Shown here: positions 9,225-17,983 of the stretch, piece after piece | Position numbering within the stretch: position 1 is the stretch's first letter | Layout of the letters: every line of letters begins with the position of its first letter | Assembly: GCF_001748385.1 (NCBI RefSeq) | Contig: NZ_BCLI01000001.1 | Coordinates: forward strand, 124,001 to 188,000 | DNA: 64,000 nt | Reading direction: 5' to 3' | DNA from: Vulcanisaeta thermophila | GTDB taxonomy: Archaea; Thermoproteota; Thermoprotei; Thermoproteales; Thermocladiaceae | Made by a program: the position numbers and the translations under genes | The notes under the pieces: generated by a model | The model's input: only the letters and a program-made list of their open reading frames with translations | Database searches by the model: none | Told to the model about the DNA's origin: nothing

Positions 9225-9235
9225 TTATATTTTAA
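9225..9235 (-). promoter_or_regulatory. Box A (TATA) for the YkgJ-family gene
   Basis: TTAAAATATAA on the minus strand overlaps the last codon and stop of the proteasome alpha gene. Its centre is about 25 bases before the ATT codon at 9205, which fits leaderless transcription as seen for most genes in this window. Confidence 0.5.
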
Positions 9236-9972
9236 CCCTGCCCCTTAGTGGCCTCCCCCTTTACGGCCTCTAGGTACTTCCTAACCTCATCCTGGGTCAA
9301 CTTCCTAAACTGCCTGGTCTTCACATCCACAACGCCTATCTCCAGCCTATCCGGCTCCTGGGCCTCCAGCACTAGGCTTAGTGCCCTTATGGATAGTTTT
9401 ATACAGTCGTCAAGGGACATGTTGTATTTATACTCCTTCTCCAGGAACTCCGTAATCCTACCCGACTCGGCGCCCATGGCCACGGCGTAGAACCCAAAGT
9501 AGATGCCCCCTGGGTCCGTTTGGAAGAGCCTGGGCCCATGCCTATCCACACCACCGATTATTAAGGCTGCGCCAAAGGGCCTAACCCCACCATGCTGCGT
9601 GTAGATCTGCTTAAGGTCGCTGATCCTCTTGGTTAGTAACTCCACGTCTATGGGCTCATCATACAAAAGCCTGTGCGTCTGTGCCTCCTGACGGGCATAC
9701 TCTATTAAGACCCTGGCGTCTGAGAGGAGTCCCGAGGCTGCGATGCCCACGTGCTCATCAACCACGTAGACCTTCTCAATACTGTCAAGGTCGATTAGCG
9801 AGCTAACCTTCCTCTTCTCAGCCGCTAGAACCACACCATCAACGCACTTAATACCCAGGGTAGCCCAACCACGTTTAACGGCCTCGCCCGCATACCTAAC
9901 CTGGTAAAGTTCCCCCTCTGGCGAGAATATGGTTATGGCCCTATCATAACCGTATACCTGTGGTGCGAACAT
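9232..9972 (-). CDS. psmA: 20S proteasome alpha subunit
   Basis: 246 residues from the ATG at 9972, which gives the canonical N-terminus MFAPQVYGYDRAITIFSPEG of archaeal alpha subunits. The longer frame up to 10113 has no family similarity. RYAGEAVKRG and GVVLAAEKR follow as in other alpha subunits, and there is no catalytic N-terminal Thr. Alpha rings gate the 20S core and bind PAN/Cdc48-type ATPases. The C-terminus ends in a basic KGEATKGQG tail. Box TTTAAAAG near 10000 gives a leaderless start. In many archaea psmA heads an operon with SBDS and exosome genes; here these are 28-38 kb away. Confidence 0.95.
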   Translation of the reverse strand: MFAPQVYGYDRAITIFSPEGELYQVRYAGEAVKRGWATLGIKCVDGVVLAAEKRKVSSLIDLDSIEKVYVVDEHVGIAASGLLSDARVLIEYARQEAQTHRLLYDEPIDVELLTKRISDLKQIYTQHGGVRPFGAALIIGGVDRHGPRLFQTDPGGIYFGFYAVAMGAESGRITEFLEKEYKYNMSLDDCIKLSIRALSLVLEAQEPDRLEIGVVDVKTRQFRKLTQDEVRKYLEAVKGEATKGQG

Positions 9973-10111
9973 ATCGCACTGCTTTACCGCCTGGGCTTTT
10001 AAATCAAACCCCCCTGTGCTCCATAGTTGGGCTGTACCGTGCCCCTCGGCCCCCATAGGTGGGATTGCGGGTAAGTTTTTAAGGGTGTTTTCTAATTCGA
10101 TATCGGTAAAC

Positions 10112-10981
10112 ATGAAAATCGCAATATCCGTGAGTAATGGCTATGTGGCGGGGCCAGGCGAGGGTGATGAGGTTTGGATTGTGGAGGTTAATAATGACGG
10201 TACGTACAGGATCGTGGAGAGGTACGAAAACCCCGCACTCTACGCCGAGAGGCTCAGGGGTATTCACATGCTTAGGAGTGCCCTGGAGCGTGGCGTAAAT
10301 GCCGTAATCCTCAGCGAGGTGGGGCCACCTGGTTTTAGGTGGGCCGTAAGTAATGGATTGAGCATCTACATATTCGAGGGTAGGGTTGAGGATGCTATCA
10401 ACGCGTTCATAAAGGGTGAGCTTAGGAGGGCCGAGGCACCCACACACGGCGGTCATCACCACCACGGTGGTCACCACCACGCTGTGATGGTTGGTGAGGG
10501 TGAGTACGACTTCCTAAAGCCCTTTGTTGCCCAGGGCATAGTCATTGCGGACCTGGGATGCGGCCCTGGCTATTACTGCCGCTTCTTTAGGGACTACGCA
10601 TCGAGGCTCTACTGCGTTGATATTGATGAGGGGGCTTTGGAGGAGGCCAGTAGGGTTGTTGGGGGTTATGATAATGTGGTATTGTTGAATGAGGATATTA
10701 CGCATACCTCAATACCCACGGGCTCCGTTGACCTGGCATTCATGTCCAATGTGTTCCATGACATTGAGGATAAGGAGGGGGTTGTTAGGGAGGTTCGTAG
10801 GATACTAAAGGGCGGTGGTAGGTTAATAATCGTTGAGTTTAAGCCTAGCGTGCTCTTTGGGCCACCCTTTAAATTGAGCCCTGATGAGGTTAGGGCTTAC
10901 TTCAGGGATGGTTTTGTGGAGGAGCAGTACCTTGAGGTTTCACAGTATCACTATGCGCTTGTATTTAAGAGGGTTGGTTGA
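10112..10981 (+). CDS. NifX-like domain / His-rich linker / SAM methyltransferase fusion
   Basis: 289 residues from the ATG at 10112 (box TTTTTAAG near 10078). Residues 1-105 resemble the dinitrogenase iron-molybdenum cofactor/NifX-type small domain (KIAISVSNGYVAGPGEGDE, then a C-terminal YIFEGRVEDAINAF). Residues 110-124 are a linker with eight His residues (THGGHHHHGGHHH). From about 130 there is a class I methyltransferase: motif I IADLGCGPGYYC, then VDIDEGALEEA, and a motif IV region DLAFMSNVFHDIED. This looks like a metal- or metalloid-linked methyltransferase; the substrate is unknown. Stand-alone archaeal versions of the first and third domains are common, the combination less so. Confidence 0.8.
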   Translation: MKIAISVSNGYVAGPGEGDEVWIVEVNNDGTYRIVERYENPALYAERLRGIHMLRSALERGVNAVILSEVGPPGFRWAVSNGLSIYIFEGRVEDAINAFIKGELRRAEAPTHGGHHHHGGHHHAVMVGEGEYDFLKPFVAQGIVIADLGCGPGYYCRFFRDYASRLYCVDIDEGALEEASRVVGGYDNVVLLNEDITHTSIPTGSVDLAFMSNVFHDIEDKEGVVREVRRILKGGGRLIIVEFKPSVLFGPPFKLSPDEVRAYFRDGFVEEQYLEVSQYHYALVFKRVG

Positions 10982-11046
10982 TGCATTGTTTGCTTTAGTG
11001 CAAGGGTTTAAATAGGACTATTTAGTTTACTAATTCGTGAGGGGTC

Positions 11047-11706
11047 ATGAGGCCCCCTCCCTGGCTCCCCAGGTACATGGACCTATTAATCAGGTTGAGG
11101 ATTGCATTGTATAAGTTTGAATTTATGAATGGAGACATCAACTCACTCATAAATGATATAAACACGGCGTTGAGGTCCACGGGCTTCACACCAATAACCT
11201 TGGAAATATCCAACACACTCGCTGGGCTCTTCGGTGCCTACGCATTCTACTCACCCTCTAGTAATCCCAGGATATTCGTATCTGATGAATTACTGAATAT
11301 GCCCAGGGTATTCGTGGGTAGGGTGTTGATGCACGAGGTCTTCCACCACGTACTTTATGAAAGGCCTCCCTCGTTAATTTTCAAAATGGCCCCTAAGAAG
11401 ACTATGCCCTTAATCCTAGTCCTTATACCAATAATCTCACTGGTGGTCCTGGCCCCCTTATTAACTAACCTTGGATTATTACCCCACCTCATAGTCATTA
11501 ATTGTGTGTTACTAGCCCTACTAATGTTGTTGATAATACACGCCACCGATAAACATGAGCTTTATGCCACAGCGTTAGTGCTCTATTTAATCACCAATGA
11601 TTGGATTGTGGATTGGAGGTACTATAGGGATGATGAGGCATTGATGAGTGTTAGGTGGAATAGTAATGTGCTGCCCATGGAGAGGCCTCCGGTAATTGGT
11701 AAGTAG
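11047..11706 (+). CDS. Putative membrane-bound zinc metalloprotease (HExxH)
   Basis: 219 residues. HEVFHH at 96-101 is a zinc-protease HExxH motif at the end of a helix (VLMHEVFHHVLYE), preceded by an AFYSPSSNPRIFVSDELL segment like that of M48/HtpX-type gluzincins before their active site. Two membrane helices follow (about 119-140 and 146-165), then DKHELYATAL at 168-177, whose Glu could be the third zinc ligand. The arrangement suggests an M48-like membrane protein-quality protease, but overall similarity is weak. The start at 11047 is an ATG with box GTTTAAATA near 11008. Confidence 0.6.
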   Translation: MRPPPWLPRYMDLLIRLRIALYKFEFMNGDINSLINDINTALRSTGFTPITLEISNTLAGLFGAYAFYSPSSNPRIFVSDELLNMPRVFVGRVLMHEVFHHVLYERPPSLIFKMAPKKTMPLILVLIPIISLVVLAPLLTNLGLLPHLIVINCVLLALLMLLIIHATDKHELYATALVLYLITNDWIVDWRYYRDDEALMSVRWNSNVLPMERPPVIGK

Positions 11707-11739
11707 GATTTTAAAGGAGGGTTTGCCTGATGATGTCTC

Positions 11740-12450
11740 GTGAGGATAAGGCCCTCGTTAATCCTCCTTGATGTTGATGGGACCCTAACCAGGGATAGGA
11801 GTACGGAGGCGCTGGACCCCGAAGCCCTGGAGGCGGTGCAGGAGGCAGCGGTTAAGTACAAGATGGGTATTGTTACGGGTAATGCCCTCATAGTGGCCCA
11901 GGCACTTAGGAGGTATATTGGGCTTCCCCGCGGCTCCCCAGTGATTGCCGAGAATGGGTGCTTAATTGATTATGAGGGTAATGTTGAGGAGTTATGTGAG
12001 GACCTGGGTCTCAAGGGTGTGGCTTATGAGTTGATGAAGTACATACCGGGCCTAAGGCCCACTTATCAATTTAATTATAGGAAGTTCGACATAACACTAT
12101 GGTACCCTGGGGATGCCAATGAGTTGATTAGTAAGGTTGTTAGTAAGTTGAGTGAGATGGGACTTAAAGATAAGGTGAGGGTGTCCCACAGCGGCTACGC
12201 GCTACACTTACAGCCAATGGGCTCCAGTAAGGCCATTGCCATTAAGCACCTCTGCTCATTAATGGGCATTAACTGTGGGGATGTGGTCTACATTGGTGAT
12301 AGTGATACGGATCTCGAGGTCATGGACGTGGTGGGTTGGGGGGTTGCTGTGGGTAATGCGGTTGAGGAGCTTAGGAGGAGGGCTAGGATAGTGCTCAGAA
12401 ACCCCAGTGGTAAGGGTGTGGCTGAGTTCGTTAGGGAATACCTCGAGTGA
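11740..12450 (+). CDS. HAD-superfamily phosphatase, archaeal phosphoglycolate phosphatase type
   Basis: 236 residues from a GTG start. Motif I is LILLDVDGTLTRDR at the N-terminus; motif IV is VVYIGDSDTDLEVM near the C-terminus, followed by GWGVAVGNAVEELRRRA. A C2-type cap between the motifs (EKSxGAL-like segment replaced by HSGYALHLQPMGSSKAIAI) matches the archaeal phosphoglycolate phosphatase/TA0175 group and the related sucrose-phosphatase-like HADs. Likely a small-molecule phosphatase in the cytoplasm. It follows the metalloprotease by 33 bases and may be cotranscribed. Confidence 0.85.
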   Translation: MRIRPSLILLDVDGTLTRDRSTEALDPEALEAVQEAAVKYKMGIVTGNALIVAQALRRYIGLPRGSPVIAENGCLIDYEGNVEELCEDLGLKGVAYELMKYIPGLRPTYQFNYRKFDITLWYPGDANELISKVVSKLSEMGLKDKVRVSHSGYALHLQPMGSSKAIAIKHLCSLMGINCGDVVYIGDSDTDLEVMDVVGWGVAVGNAVEELRRRARIVLRNPSGKGVAEFVREYLE

Positions 12451-12451
12451 C

Positions 12452-13168
12452 CTATTCCCTGAAGAGCATGGTTAGGTAATTGTACGTACTCTCCACATTG
12501 AAGTTATTCCTAACAAAGTCCCTGAAGTCATCATACCTCCTAACGAAGTCGCTGACCAAGTTCTTAGTTACGCCGCCCCACAGGGCCTTGCCCAGCCCCG
12601 CATTACCACCCAACTCGATGCTTAATGGTGAGTCCAGGGCTAGGGCCGCCACTGCGCAGTCCCGTGTGGGTTTGCAAGTGCTCAGGGTGTTTCTTAATTC
12701 CTCCCTTTCAAACCCCCTGGCCACGTACTCGTGAAGCCCAGCCTTCACAATTATCAACTCAACAGCCCTCCTTAGTAGTGCCAGGGAGACCCTGTGGATT
12801 AGTGGGTCATTATAGCGCTCCTCCTCGTATGACCAGTAACTTAGGTAAACCGGGTCATTTAGTGCGATTATCACGGCGAGTTCCCTCATAATCAGTAGCC
12901 TACGCCTATAGTAATCAAGCCTCATTAACTCACTGGGTATTACAGAAACCACGTAACCACCCTCCTCACCAAGGTACTTAATGGGCCACTCCTCCAGCCC
13001 CAGGGTCTCCATGCCCAGCACCTCCCTGACCTTGTCATGGCTATCAGCCACGTAGATTACCAAGTCACTGGTTGGTATCCCCAGGGCGTTGGCGCTTTCC
13101 AGGATTTCATTAATTACAGTCCTAGTGGCTTCCTCATCAGCATTGGCTATCCTCACCGTGAGTACCAC
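12452..13168 (-). CDS. Conserved hypothetical protein
   Basis: 238 residues, soluble, alpha/beta, not recognised. The middle region reads RRLLIMRELAVIIALNDPVYLSYW, which has the shape of a zincin active-site helix but lacks the HExxH histidines, so any proteolytic ancestry would be an inactive one. A CKPTRDCAVAAL segment places two Cys seven residues apart. Tail-to-tail with the HAD phosphatase, with a single base between stops. Box elements near 13195 are weak. Confidence 0.6.
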   Translation of the reverse strand: MVLTVRIANADEEATRTVINEILESANALGIPTSDLVIYVADSHDKVREVLGMETLGLEEWPIKYLGEEGGYVVSVIPSELMRLDYYRRRLLIMRELAVIIALNDPVYLSYWSYEEERYNDPLIHRVSLALLRRAVELIIVKAGLHEYVARGFEREELRNTLSTCKPTRDCAVAALALDSPLSIELGGNAGLGKALWGGVTKNLVSDFVRRYDDFRDFVRNNFNVESTYNYLTMLFRE

Positions 13169-13274
13169 GGCATTATTAACACTGGGTTAGTAATTTTCCT
13201 TTTTATTACCAATACAAATGAGACTCTCACTAGTGGGTAAAAGCTTTAAAATAATACCCAGTCCCTCGTATACA

Positions 13275-14900
13275 ATGGTATTGCCAAAGTACGACGTGGT
13301 ATTAACCACAGATCGTTCAATGATGAGTAATTACCATGGTAAGGAGTTCCTGGGCTTCGTAACCACAGGCCCAGTTTTCGTGAGCTTTGGCCCCTTTGCA
13401 AAACTTAGTGAGTGGTTTCACGAGTTCATAGCTGCGCCGAAAATGAAGACTGACAGGTACGGTAGACCGTACCAGGCGCCCTATGGTATGAGGAAGATAG
13501 AGGCCGCATTACTTGATGCTGGTATTAACGCCGCAATCATAGACCCAGACCACGTGCATAAGTACATACCCACCGCTAAGGTGCTAATGCTCAGTCACCA
13601 TGATTACTTCGGGCTTAACCCACCATCATCCACGTGGTCCGCCATCGTGGGTAGGGAGCCGCTGAATGCCTACTTATTCAGGAAGTTCATGATGAGGATA
13701 AGGCCCTACGTGATGGAGGCCAAGGAGAGGAACGGCCTCAAGGTGGTGGTTGGTGGGCCCTCAGCGTGGCAGTGGCTTTACCTACCCGAGCTCATGTCCT
13801 TCTTCGGAGTTGACGTGGTCTTTGATGGCGAGGGTGAGAAACTGGTTGTGGATTTGGTAAAGAGGATTTTGAATAATGAGCCCGTGCCCAGGTACGTGTA
13901 CGTGGGTGTTAATGACGTGCCCAGCATTGATGAGATACCCACGATAAAGTACCCCGCGGTTAATGGTTTTGTGGAGATTGGTAGGGGATGCCCAAGGGGC
14001 TGCGCCTTCTGCTCAGTAACCCTTAGGCCCCTTAGGTGGTACCCACTGGATAAGATTGAGGAGGAGTTGAAGCTACACGTGAGGCATGGGGTAGTCCACG
14101 GCCTGATACACTCAGACGATGTGCCACTCTACGGCTCGGTTGGTGTTGAGTTAAACCCTGACAAGTTGATAAAGCTTCACCAACTGGTTAAGCGTTACTA
14201 CCTAACCATGGCGTGGAGCCACACAACCCTGGGCTCCGTATTAAATGCTGAGAAGAGGTATAATAAACTGGCCAGTAAGATTGCCGAGATAATAGAGGAT
14301 GAGCACCAGGAATGGTGGGGTGCGCAAGTGGGCTTGGAAACGGGGTCCAGGAGGCTCGCTAGATCCATAATGCCTGGTAAGGCGGCGCCATTTAAGATTG
14401 AGGATTGGTGGGACGTGGTTGAGGAGAGCCTGGCGATTATGCATGAGATAAAGTTAATACCCGCGTTAACAGTTATAGTGGGCTTACCAGGGGAGACGGC
14501 TGATGATGTGATGGAGACAATAGAGCTCCTCGACAGGATAAAGCCCTACAGGAGCCTGGTGGTTCCCATGTTCTACGTGCCCATGAACCACATTAGGGCT
14601 GAGAAGGATGGGTGGATAGTCAAGTATAACCTAATACCGGAGCATATTGAGTTGCTTAAGAAGATGTTCGAGCACAGTGTTTACTGGGCCAAGGATATTG
14701 TTAATCACTTCTACCTAAAGGGCCCGCAGTACTGGCCCGTGAGGGCTGCGGTCAATTACTTCATAAGCTATGTGGAGAAGAGAGTTAGGAAGCTTTATGA
14801 TAGGCTTGATGAGATAGCTGCCGAGATTAAGGTCAGGAGGTTGGAGAGTAAGGTGGAGGCGCCCAAGTTGATGGAATTAATAACATCTAAAAACCTATAG
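13275..14900 (+). CDS. Radical SAM protein (B12-binding-like N-terminal domain)
   Basis: About 541 residues. The [4Fe-4S] radical SAM motif GRGCPRGCAFC (CxxxCxxC) is near residues 236-246. The preceding 230 residues contain an alpha/beta domain with LLDAGINAAIIDPD and VVGGPSAWQWL, like the cobalamin-binding-type domains of the YgiQ/B12-radical SAM group, followed by DGEGEKLVVDLV. The C-terminal half has GLETGSRRLARSIMP and LPGETADDVMETI, typical of Elp3/MiaB-like superfamily members. The reaction is unknown. The ATG at 13275 has box CTTTAAAAT 25-30 bases upstream, so the longer frame from 13218 is not used. Confidence 0.85.
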   Translation: MVLPKYDVVLTTDRSMMSNYHGKEFLGFVTTGPVFVSFGPFAKLSEWFHEFIAAPKMKTDRYGRPYQAPYGMRKIEAALLDAGINAAIIDPDHVHKYIPTAKVLMLSHHDYFGLNPPSSTWSAIVGREPLNAYLFRKFMMRIRPYVMEAKERNGLKVVVGGPSAWQWLYLPELMSFFGVDVVFDGEGEKLVVDLVKRILNNEPVPRYVYVGVNDVPSIDEIPTIKYPAVNGFVEIGRGCPRGCAFCSVTLRPLRWYPLDKIEEELKLHVRHGVVHGLIHSDDVPLYGSVGVELNPDKLIKLHQLVKRYYLTMAWSHTTLGSVLNAEKRYNKLASKIAEIIEDEHQEWWGAQVGLETGSRRLARSIMPGKAAPFKIEDWWDVVEESLAIMHEIKLIPALTVIVGLPGETADDVMETIELLDRIKPYRSLVVPMFYVPMNHIRAEKDGWIVKYNLIPEHIELLKKMFEHSVYWAKDIVNHFYLKGPQYWPVRAAVNYFISYVEKRVRKLYDRLDEIAAEIKVRRLESKVEAPKLMELITSKNL

Positions 14901-14983
14901 TTAATGATTATTGATTATTGAGTAGAAATTAACCCAGGGCGTTAAGGCAAGGGTTTATTAATACGCCCAAGTATTGTAATTGT

Positions 14984-15805
14984 ATGTATTCATTAGTACT
15001 GCAGGTGGGGACTTTAATTGCTATGTTGGTGCTTGCCATATTCCTACTGATAATAATCATAGCCCTCCTCGCCTACTCCATAAGGATAGTGCCTGAGTAC
15101 CAAAGAATAGTTAGGCTGAGGCTTGGTAAATTCAATGGGGTCTTAGGGCCGGGTATTGTGTTCATAATACCCATAATCGATAGGCCCATAGTGATAGACC
15201 TAAGGGTCCTGTCCATAGACCTATCGAGTCAAAGGGCCTTAACTAAGGATAATGTTGAGGTCACGATAGACGCCGCAGTGTACATGAGGGTTTTAGACGC
15301 GGCTAAGGCCGTACTGTCAGTGGCGGATTACAAGGCAGCTACTGCTACCCTGGGCGCCGCTGTGCTTAGGGATGTCATTGGCATGGTAGACCTGGACACA
15401 TTACTCACGCAGAGGGAGGAGGTGGCTAGGAAAATTGCGTCAATAATTGATGAGCATGTTAGCCCATGGGGTGTTAAGGTGACGGCGGTTGCCATAAAGG
15501 ACATTAAGCTCCCGGATACCCTGGTGAGGGCCATGGCTGCCCAGGCAGAGGCTGAGAGGATGAGGAGGGCTAAGGTCATACTGGCACAGGCGGATTTTGA
15601 AGCGTCCCAAATGTACCTTAAGGCTGCCGAGACGTATGCTAAGAACTCCATATCATTAACCCTTAGGCAGTTGGATACCTTATTGGAGGTTGCTAAGGAG
15701 CACAACCTAATACTCGTGGTTCCAAGTTCGCTCGAGGTCACGGCTCTATCGTCAATAGCAGCAGCGGCACTTAAGCGTTCGCAGGAGGGTTCGGGATCGT
15801 CATGA
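14984..15805 (+). CDS. Stomatin/prohibitin-like SPFH (band 7) membrane protein
   Basis: 273 residues. A single N-terminal membrane segment (about 8-34) precedes the SPFH domain, with IVPEYQRIVRLRLGKFNGVLGPGIVFIIPIID, VDLRVLSIDL and the coiled-coil-rich AAQAEAERMRRAKVILAQAD region typical of slipins. It oligomerises on the inner membrane face. The stop overlaps the ATG of the following NfeD-type protease gene by four bases (ATGA), the classic stomatin-STOPP operon. The partner protease cleaves the C-terminal region of stomatin in Pyrococcus. Confidence 0.94.
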   Translation: MYSLVLQVGTLIAMLVLAIFLLIIIIALLAYSIRIVPEYQRIVRLRLGKFNGVLGPGIVFIIPIIDRPIVIDLRVLSIDLSSQRALTKDNVEVTIDAAVYMRVLDAAKAVLSVADYKAATATLGAAVLRDVIGMVDLDTLLTQREEVARKIASIIDEHVSPWGVKVTAVAIKDIKLPDTLVRAMAAQAEAERMRRAKVILAQADFEASQMYLKAAETYAKNSISLTLRQLDTLLEVAKEHNLILVVPSSLEVTALSSIAAAALKRSQEGSGSS

Positions 15806-17160
15806 CACGTACGGTAATTAAATTAGTTACGCAATTGGCGACGCTCGTATTCATGGTAACTGTACTGGGGTTCTCCATACCACTACACGCATCATTAAGT
15901 GTAAGCGTGAATAGTACCTATATTATTCATGAAGTGTATATCTTTAAGTTAAATGGCGAGATCACAGGTATTACATATAATGAACTTCAGGACGCACTCA
16001 CACTTGCTGAGTCAACGCCGAACTCGGCATTATTAATAATTCTACAGACGCCAGGTGGTGAGTTAGATGCTACACTTAATATAGTCTCCGCGATAGAGGG
16101 TGCTGACATACTGGTCATTGGTTACGTATACCCAGAGGGGTCCTACGCGTGGTCAGCGGGCACGTTGGTGCTCCTCTCGACTACCATAGCAGCCATGGCG
16201 CCGAGCACGGTTATTGGTTCCTGCCAGCCTGTGGAGATAAACCCAATAACTGGCCAGGAGGTATTTGTTAATGAAAGCAAGATATTAAATGCAGTGAGTG
16301 AGTACTTCGTGGAGGTGGCTAAATTCAGGGGTAGAAATGCCACGTTTGCTCATGACTGTGTATTTTACAATATAAACCTCGGTCCTGCCGAGGCCCTTAA
16401 ATACGGTGTTATAAACTTCGTAGCCACTGATATAACGGAGTTACTCAACAAGATAAATGGCACGGACATAAATGGGGTTAAATACTATGTCGTTAATCCT
16501 GTGATTACGTACTACCAACCAGGGCTTGGTTATCAAGTATACGAACTTCTAAGTAGTTCCATAATACAGGGTATACTAGAGGGTTTAGGCCTGTTACTCT
16601 TTATTGTGGGGCTTTCCACGGCTCATTACTACCTGGCCGGTATTGGCGTGTTGTTACTAATCATTCCATTATTGAGTGGGTTGCCCATTAATTGGCTTGG
16701 TTTAGCATTATTAATAATAGGTCTAGCGGCTATAGCAATTGATGTGCACATAGGCTTCTCAACGCATGCAATTCTGTTTATCCTAGGGGTTATACTAGCA
16801 GTTATAGGTATAATATTACTACAGCCAGCATATACACCAGAGGGTTGGTTAATCTCGGCAAATCAGATTACGGCTAGGGCTGTACTTTATGTCATTCTAT
16901 CGTTCTCAGTAGCCCTTGGCTTATTCATTCTATCCAGGGTTATATCCACAATAAGGACAAGACCCATTTCAGAAAGGCTTTACTGGCCCATTAATGAGGT
17001 GGGCATTGCTATTGATGATATTAAAAAGGGCGGGGTTGGTTATGTTAGGGTTAGGGGTGAGTATTGGAGGGCTAAGGCCCTTGATGATGTGGCCAGGGGA
17101 TCCAGCGTGGTTGTTGTTGGTATTGAGGGTGATTTACTAATCATTAAACCAGTGGGTTAA
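15802..17160 (+). CDS. NfeD-family membrane serine protease (stomatin-specific, STOPP type)
   Basis: 452 residues: signal/membrane segment 8-30, ClpP-like protease domain about 45-215 with QTPGGELDATL, a candidate catalytic Ser118 in YAWSAGT and Lys160 (spacing 42, close to the Ser97-Lys138 pair of Pyrococcus PH1510), MAPSTVIGSCQPV, then about five membrane helices (about 245-385) and a C-terminal NfeD OB-fold (GGVGYVRVRGEYWRAKA). Fully consistent with a long-type NfeD protease acting on the adjacent stomatin. Two Asn-rich glycosylation-type sites (NxS/T) lie in the external part. Confidence 0.92.
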   Translation: MTRTVIKLVTQLATLVFMVTVLGFSIPLHASLSVSVNSTYIIHEVYIFKLNGEITGITYNELQDALTLAESTPNSALLIILQTPGGELDATLNIVSAIEGADILVIGYVYPEGSYAWSAGTLVLLSTTIAAMAPSTVIGSCQPVEINPITGQEVFVNESKILNAVSEYFVEVAKFRGRNATFAHDCVFYNINLGPAEALKYGVINFVATDITELLNKINGTDINGVKYYVVNPVITYYQPGLGYQVYELLSSSIIQGILEGLGLLLFIVGLSTAHYYLAGIGVLLLIIPLLSGLPINWLGLALLIIGLAAIAIDVHIGFSTHAILFILGVILAVIGIILLQPAYTPEGWLISANQITARAVLYVILSFSVALGLFILSRVISTIRTRPISERLYWPINEVGIAIDDIKKGGVGYVRVRGEYWRAKALDDVARGSSVVVVGIEGDLLIIKPVG

Positions 17161-17217
17161 TCCTGCACGGACATGTGTGTAAATATCTATTTAAACCTGG
17201 CATATGGGGGCTTGTGG

Positions 17218-17952
17218 ATGTCGGTTAATTATAGAATAAGGCCCAGTATTGGGCTTAGATTCTCAATACCACTGAGTACCTTCCTATTCATAGCCCTTCT
17301 CCTAATGGCACCCTTCATACTCTTCATACTCATGGTCTTAATAAACATTGGATTGAACCCCATAATCGCCTTTACAATCACGGTCATATCCATAATAACC
17401 AGCCCACTCAATATAGTGATTGCCGAGGTCACCTATTACCCATTATTCACAGGGCCCTTTAAACTACCCCTTTTACCATTTTACCGAATTCTATTTGGCG
17501 ATGATAGGTTATTCATTGAGTTGAACGTGGGTGGTGGATTAATACCAATTATCATCTCAATATACCTAATAATTAATTACTTAATTCAAAACTACCAAGT
17601 GCTAACGGTGTTCCTAATCTCCCTGGCCCTGGCCTCCATCATAATAAATAGTCGCTCGAGAATTGTGCAGGGAGTTGGTGTGGGAGTCCCCAGTGCCTTA
17701 CCCATTTTAATAACCCTGGTATTCACGTTAATAGCCACGGTAATCCTCAGGGCGAATCCACTGGCATTTTCGTACAGTTTAGGTGCCCTGTCCACATTAA
17801 TAGGGGCGGATTTAATGAACCTTAGAAAGGTTATCCACCTAATGAGGGGGCACGTAAGTATTGGGGGCGCCGGTGTGTTTGATGGTATATACTTAACAAG
17901 CCTTCTATCTCTAATACTAGCATCCATATACAAGGTACTACTCCTACCCTAG
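17218..17952 (+). CDS. DUF1614-like polytopic membrane protein
   Basis: About 244 residues from the ATG at 17218, chosen because box ATTTAAAC (about 17189-17196) is 25-28 bases upstream. Seven or so hydrophobic segments are visible. The N-terminal part with FTITVISIITSPLNIVIAEV and the central GGGLIPIIISIYLI match the DUF1614 pattern, and the C-terminus reads LGALSTLIGADLMNL and GGAGVFDGIYLTSLLSLI. Function unknown. It lies 57 bases downstream of the NfeD gene but appears to have its own promoter. Confidence 0.7.
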   Translation: MSVNYRIRPSIGLRFSIPLSTFLFIALLLMAPFILFILMVLINIGLNPIIAFTITVISIITSPLNIVIAEVTYYPLFTGPFKLPLLPFYRILFGDDRLFIELNVGGGLIPIIISIYLIINYLIQNYQVLTVFLISLALASIIINSRSRIVQGVGVGVPSALPILITLVFTLIATVILRANPLAFSYSLGALSTLIGADLMNLRKVIHLMRGHVSIGGAGVFDGIYLTSLLSLILASIYKVLLLP

Positions 17953-17983
17953 TCATGCTTTTAAGGCGTGCATGAACCCAGTG

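Noticed and set aside
9973-10113. 47-residue N-terminal extension of proteasome alpha
   Set aside because: The canonical N-terminus MFAPQVYGYD begins at 9972 and a TATA box at about 10000 lies within the putative extension.
12452-13168. Zinc metalloprotease
   Set aside because: A helix resembling a zincin active site is present, but the HExxH histidines are missing.
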